DNA of 10,558 bases from Myxococcales bacterium. Lineage in GTDB: Bacteria; Myxococcota; Polyangia; Fen-1088. This document shows positions 8,265 through 10,558 of the stretch, piece by piece. The position numbers and the translations under genes are program-made. Where the stretch lies: assembly GCA_003155465.1 (NCBI GenBank), contig PMCR01000250.1:1-10558 (forward strand), given 5' to 3'. The first letter of the stretch is position 1. Each line of letters starts with the position of its first letter. The notes beneath the pieces were generated by a model that was given only the letters and a program-made list of their open reading frames with translations, searched no databases and had not been told where the DNA came from.

Positions 8265-10343
8265 CTACTGGCCGAGCGCGCCCAGGGTCTCCAACAGCTT
8301 GGTCAGCCCGGCGTCGGGATCAGGGCCGAGATCAACCCGCAGGACACGTCGGCCCCGCGCTTGCAGCGCTTCCAGATCCCCCAGCCCCTGGGCGTCGCGC
8401 AAAACGCCGAACGTAAACGGCTCGTCGGGGATGGGCAAGTCGACCGTGGCCGAGGCGCAAAGCTGCAGGAAGATACCTGTGCCCGCGCCGCCCTTGTGGA
8501 GTTGCCCGGCGACGTGGAGGCAGCGCGGCCCATAGCCGACGGTGGTCGCCAGGCGCAGCCGATCACGGCAAAGCGTCCGGATGGCGCCCAGCAAACGATC
8601 ACGCTCGGGCGTAGGCTGGAAGAAGGCGTCGAGCGCGAGATAGTCACCGGGCTTGGCCGCTGCCAGATGTTTCAGGATGGCAGCGTCGGCTGGCGCCACC
8701 GCGCCCGGCACGCTGGGCAGCCGGCCCGTCTGTCGATAGCCGTCGAGCAAGCGGGTGGTGGCTTGCCTGGCGTCGACGACTTCGGGTTCATCAAAGGGAT
8801 TGACTTCCAAGAGGCTGGCTGCCACGGCGGCGGCAAACTCCCAGCGGAAGAACTCGGCCCCGAGATCGTACTTGTCGCCCAGTTCGATCTCGTAGACCGG
8901 ATGCCCGGCGGTGGTAATGGCTTCCAGTTGCTCGGCCTGCGCAGCCGGAGATCCGCCGCGCAGCCTCACCACGACAAACAGGCGGTCGGGACGGTAGCCC
9001 GATGGTGCGCATGGGGGTTCGCCGTCCACGGGAATGATGCCGCGTCCCTGCTTGCCAGTCGCGCCGGCAACCAGCTGCTCGATCCACACACCGAGAGGCG
9101 CCAACTCGGGCGACAGGAATAGGGTCAGCTTGTCACGGCCGATCGCGGCCAGCGCGGCCATGAGAGTCCCCAAGGTCACACCGGGGTTCTGCGACGGCGT
9201 GGATTCCCGGCAGGCGGCCGCCATGGTTTTGGCGCGCGCGACGAGGCGGCCGATGTCCATGCCCATGAGCGCAGCCGGGACCAGGCCAAAGCTGGCGAGC
9301 GCGGAGAAGCGGCTGCTGATGTCATGCGGGTTGCTGAACACGTGACGGTAGTGGTTGGCCGATGCCCGCTTATCGAGATCGGTCCCGGCATCAGTGATGG
9401 CTGCGAAGTGTTGCCCGGCCCGGTTCGCATCGCCATCGCAGCGGTGTAGCACCTTGGCCCAGAAGTACCGCTCGAACGCGCACACCTCGGGGGTACTGCC
9501 GGACTTGGAAGCGACAAGGAATAGCGCCCGCTCGAGATCGAGTGAGTTCTCGACCGCGGTCACTGCCGCCGGATCGGTGCAGTCGAGAACAAACACGTTG
9601 AGCCAACCCGCGGCCGGCCCAAAGACCCGCGCCAACACCTCGGCCGGCAGCGCGCTGCCCCCCATGCCCAGCAGCACAGCCCGCCGGAATCCAGCCTTGC
9701 GCACCTCCTCCGCAAAGGCGACGATGCCGGCCAGTTCGGATTCCATGTTGTTTGGTGCGTTGAGCCAGCCGAGGTTGTCGCTGATGCCTTCGCGTGCATG
9801 GCAAGCGGGTGCAAAAGCGTCGGCGTCCTTGGCCCAGATGCTGGCCGGGATGCCCTTGGCGCTGAGACGCAGCTGCTCGCTCTCGACGAGGAAGTTGAGC
9901 ACCGCCGCAGTCTCCATGGCCGAGATCTTGGCGATGCGGCGACCGTGGCGGCCGCCGGCAAAGCCGGTGGACAGCCAGGTATCGACGATCTCGCAAGCAT
10001 CAGTTTCAGCCAGGATGCGGCCTCCCAGGCACAGAACGTTGGTGTTGTTGTCGAAGCGCGAGAGGCGCGCGGCCTCGACGCTGGTGGGGGCAAAAGCCCG
10101 GATGCCGCGCACCTTGCCCGCAGCAAGGGCTGTGCCGTGCCCCGTGGCACACACCAGTACACCCACCGAGCCCACATCATTGCGGACGGCATTGGCCACC
10201 AGGGCGGCGAATTCCGGGTAGTCGCACGCAACCTCCGAGTTGGTGCCGAAATCCACCACCTCGTGGCCCTGGCTACGCATCCGATCGACCAACTTGTTGC
10301 GCAGGGCGAACCCTGCATGATCGCATCCTGTGTAGATCTTCAC
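8265..10343 (-). CDS. RpiB - phosphoglucose isomerase fusion protein
   Basis: A 692-residue cytoplasmic two-domain sugar-phosphate isomerase. Residues 1 to about 145 are a complete RpiB/LacAB domain: GCDHAGFALR, VLVCATGHG with Cys65 matching the E. coli catalytic Cys66, NTNVLCLGGR, and Arg132/Arg136 matching the phosphate-binding Arg133/Arg137. Asp98 replaces the usual active-site His99. Residues from about 145 to 692 resemble the PGI half of transaldolase-PGI fusions: LLGMGGSALP (224-233), VASKSGSTPE (277-286), SSRFSALASFGLVPAAL (343-359), TGKQGRGIIPVDGE (429-442) and GQLHKGGAGTGIFLQL (613-628, with Lys617 in the catalytic-lysine position). Gly427 sits where I expect the catalytic Glu. The start is GTG at 10343, where RpiB homology begins; the frame runs open to 10535 but that extension is antisense to the exonuclease gene. 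It is first in a likely operon with tatD and the PilZ gene. Either half may be altered in activity or specificity. Confidence 0.92.
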   Translation of the reverse strand: MKIYTGCDHAGFALRNKLVDRMRSQGHEVVDFGTNSEVACDYPEFAALVANAVRNDVGSVGVLVCATGHGTALAAGKVRGIRAFAPTSVEAARLSRFDNNTNVLCLGGRILAETDACEIVDTWLSTGFAGGRHGRRIAKISAMETAAVLNFLVESEQLRLSAKGIPASIWAKDADAFAPACHAREGISDNLGWLNAPNNMESELAGIVAFAEEVRKAGFRRAVLLGMGGSALPAEVLARVFGPAAGWLNVFVLDCTDPAAVTAVENSLDLERALFLVASKSGSTPEVCAFERYFWAKVLHRCDGDANRAGQHFAAITDAGTDLDKRASANHYRHVFSNPHDISSRFSALASFGLVPAALMGMDIGRLVARAKTMAAACRESTPSQNPGVTLGTLMAALAAIGRDKLTLFLSPELAPLGVWIEQLVAGATGKQGRGIIPVDGEPPCAPSGYRPDRLFVVVRLRGGSPAAQAEQLEAITTAGHPVYEIELGDKYDLGAEFFRWEFAAAVAASLLEVNPFDEPEVVDARQATTRLLDGYRQTGRLPSVPGAVAPADAAILKHLAAAKPGDYLALDAFFQPTPERDRLLGAIRTLCRDRLRLATTVGYGPRCLHVAGQLHKGGAGTGIFLQLCASATVDLPIPDEPFTFGVLRDAQGLGDLEALQARGRRVLRVDLGPDPDAGLTKLLETLGALGQ

Positions 10344-10376
10344 GGCGCTTTCTTCTATTCCTATTCTAGGCTCAGC
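10344..10376. promoter_or_regulatory. 33-base divergent gap with tandem hexamer and -10-like elements
   Basis: Only 33 bases separate two divergent start codons, so any promoters must overlap each other or the coding regions. The gap is AT-rich for this window. It holds an exact tandem hexamer, CTATTC twice (10355-10366). A TAGAAT on the minus strand (10363-10368) matches the -10 consensus at five of six bases, and TATTCT on the plus strand (10362-10367) at four of six. No matching -35 boxes were found. Transcripts from here would have very short leaders. Confidence 0.3.
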
Positions 10377-10558
10377 ATGAAGATCGCGACGTGGAACGTC
10401 AACTCCATTCGCGCGCGCATGGAACGTCTGTGCGCGTGGCTGGCCATGCAGGCGCCTGACGTGCTTTGCCTGCAGGAAACCAAGGTCGAAGACCACGCAT
10501 TTCCTGCATTGGAACTGGAGGCACTGGGCTACCACGTGGCCACGTATGGCCAGAAGAC
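10377..10558 (+). CDS. xthA: Exonuclease III / AP endonuclease (Xth family), 3' end missing
   Basis: Sixty N-terminal residues of a DNA repair enzyme that cuts 5' of abasic sites and has 3'-5' exonuclease activity; the frame runs off the window. It begins MKIATWNVNSIRARMERL and continues with DVLCLQETKVED. Asn7 and Glu34 sit at exactly the E. coli exonuclease III positions of the active-site Asn7 and metal-binding Glu34. The family is usually about 255-270 residues, so roughly three quarters lies beyond the edge. The ATG has only a weak AGG six bases upstream, but homology starts right at this Met. The long minus-strand frame over these bases is the antisense of this gene. The symbol assumes the common bacterial orthologue; exoA is also used. 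Confidence 0.93.
   Translation, partial: MKIATWNVNSIRARMERLCAWLAMQAPDVLCLQETKVEDHAFPALELEALGYHVATYGQK

Noticed and set aside
7995..9122. A 375-codon plus-strand frame spanning tatD and the fusion gene
   Set aside because: It crosses the boundary between two well-supported minus-strand genes and shows no motif of its own.
9355..10221. A 288-codon plus-strand frame opposite the isomerase fusion
   Set aside because: It is rich in Ser, Ala and Arg, has no recognisable domain, and mirrors conserved PGI and RpiB motifs on the other strand.
10344..10535. N-terminal extension of 64 residues on the RpiB-PGI frame, from an upstream ATG
   Set aside because: These bases are antisense to the well-supported exonuclease III start, and RpiB homology begins exactly at the GTG at 10343.

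Overview
The window is a GC-rich, densely packed chromosomal stretch. It most resembles a Myxococcota (former Deltaproteobacteria) genome, possibly of the Polyangia type. Three genes point that way: a 990-residue TPR protein with the C-terminal domain common in myxobacterial TPR proteins, a cysteine-rich lipoprotein with a Gly/Thr/Ser linker and repeated CxxDxDC units, and a PilZ protein of the subfamily typical of Myxococcus. This placement rests on recognised protein styles and was not tested by a search. I see no tRNA, rRNA, CRISPR array, insertion sequence or phage gene.

Layout, left to right. Bases 1-750 (+) hold the end of purC (SAICAR synthase), cut by the window edge. A 147-base gap with a plausible promoter and a clear ribosome binding site leads into the TPR gene (898-3870, +). 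A 239-base convergent gap follows, then the cysteine-rich lipoprotein (4110-4868, -). A 229-base divergent gap carries a perfect -10 hexamer for the lipoprotein and a GC-only hairpin just before murJ, the lipid II flippase gene (5098-6747, +). The murJ stop codon abuts the stop codon of a PilZ-domain gene.

Bases 6748-10343 (-) form a likely three-gene operon, transcribed right to left: an RpiB/phosphoglucose-isomerase fusion, a TatD-family metal-dependent hydrolase, and the PilZ protein. The two junctions are 19 bases apart and overlapping (or about 34 bases apart with a later PilZ start). A 33-base gap separates this operon from the divergent start of an exonuclease III-type gene (10377 to the end, +), which is cut off by the window.

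Most genes are ordinary housekeeping: purine synthesis, peptidoglycan precursor export and DNA repair. The most unusual object is the RpiB-PGI fusion. It joins a pentose-phosphate isomerase domain to the type of glucose-6-phosphate isomerase usually seen fused to transaldolase. Both halves appear to carry substitutions at positions normally conserved for catalysis. Other points of interest are the possibly degenerate M48-like C-terminal domain of the TPR protein and the disulfide-rich lipoprotein. I do not see a clear, wholly new multi-gene system.
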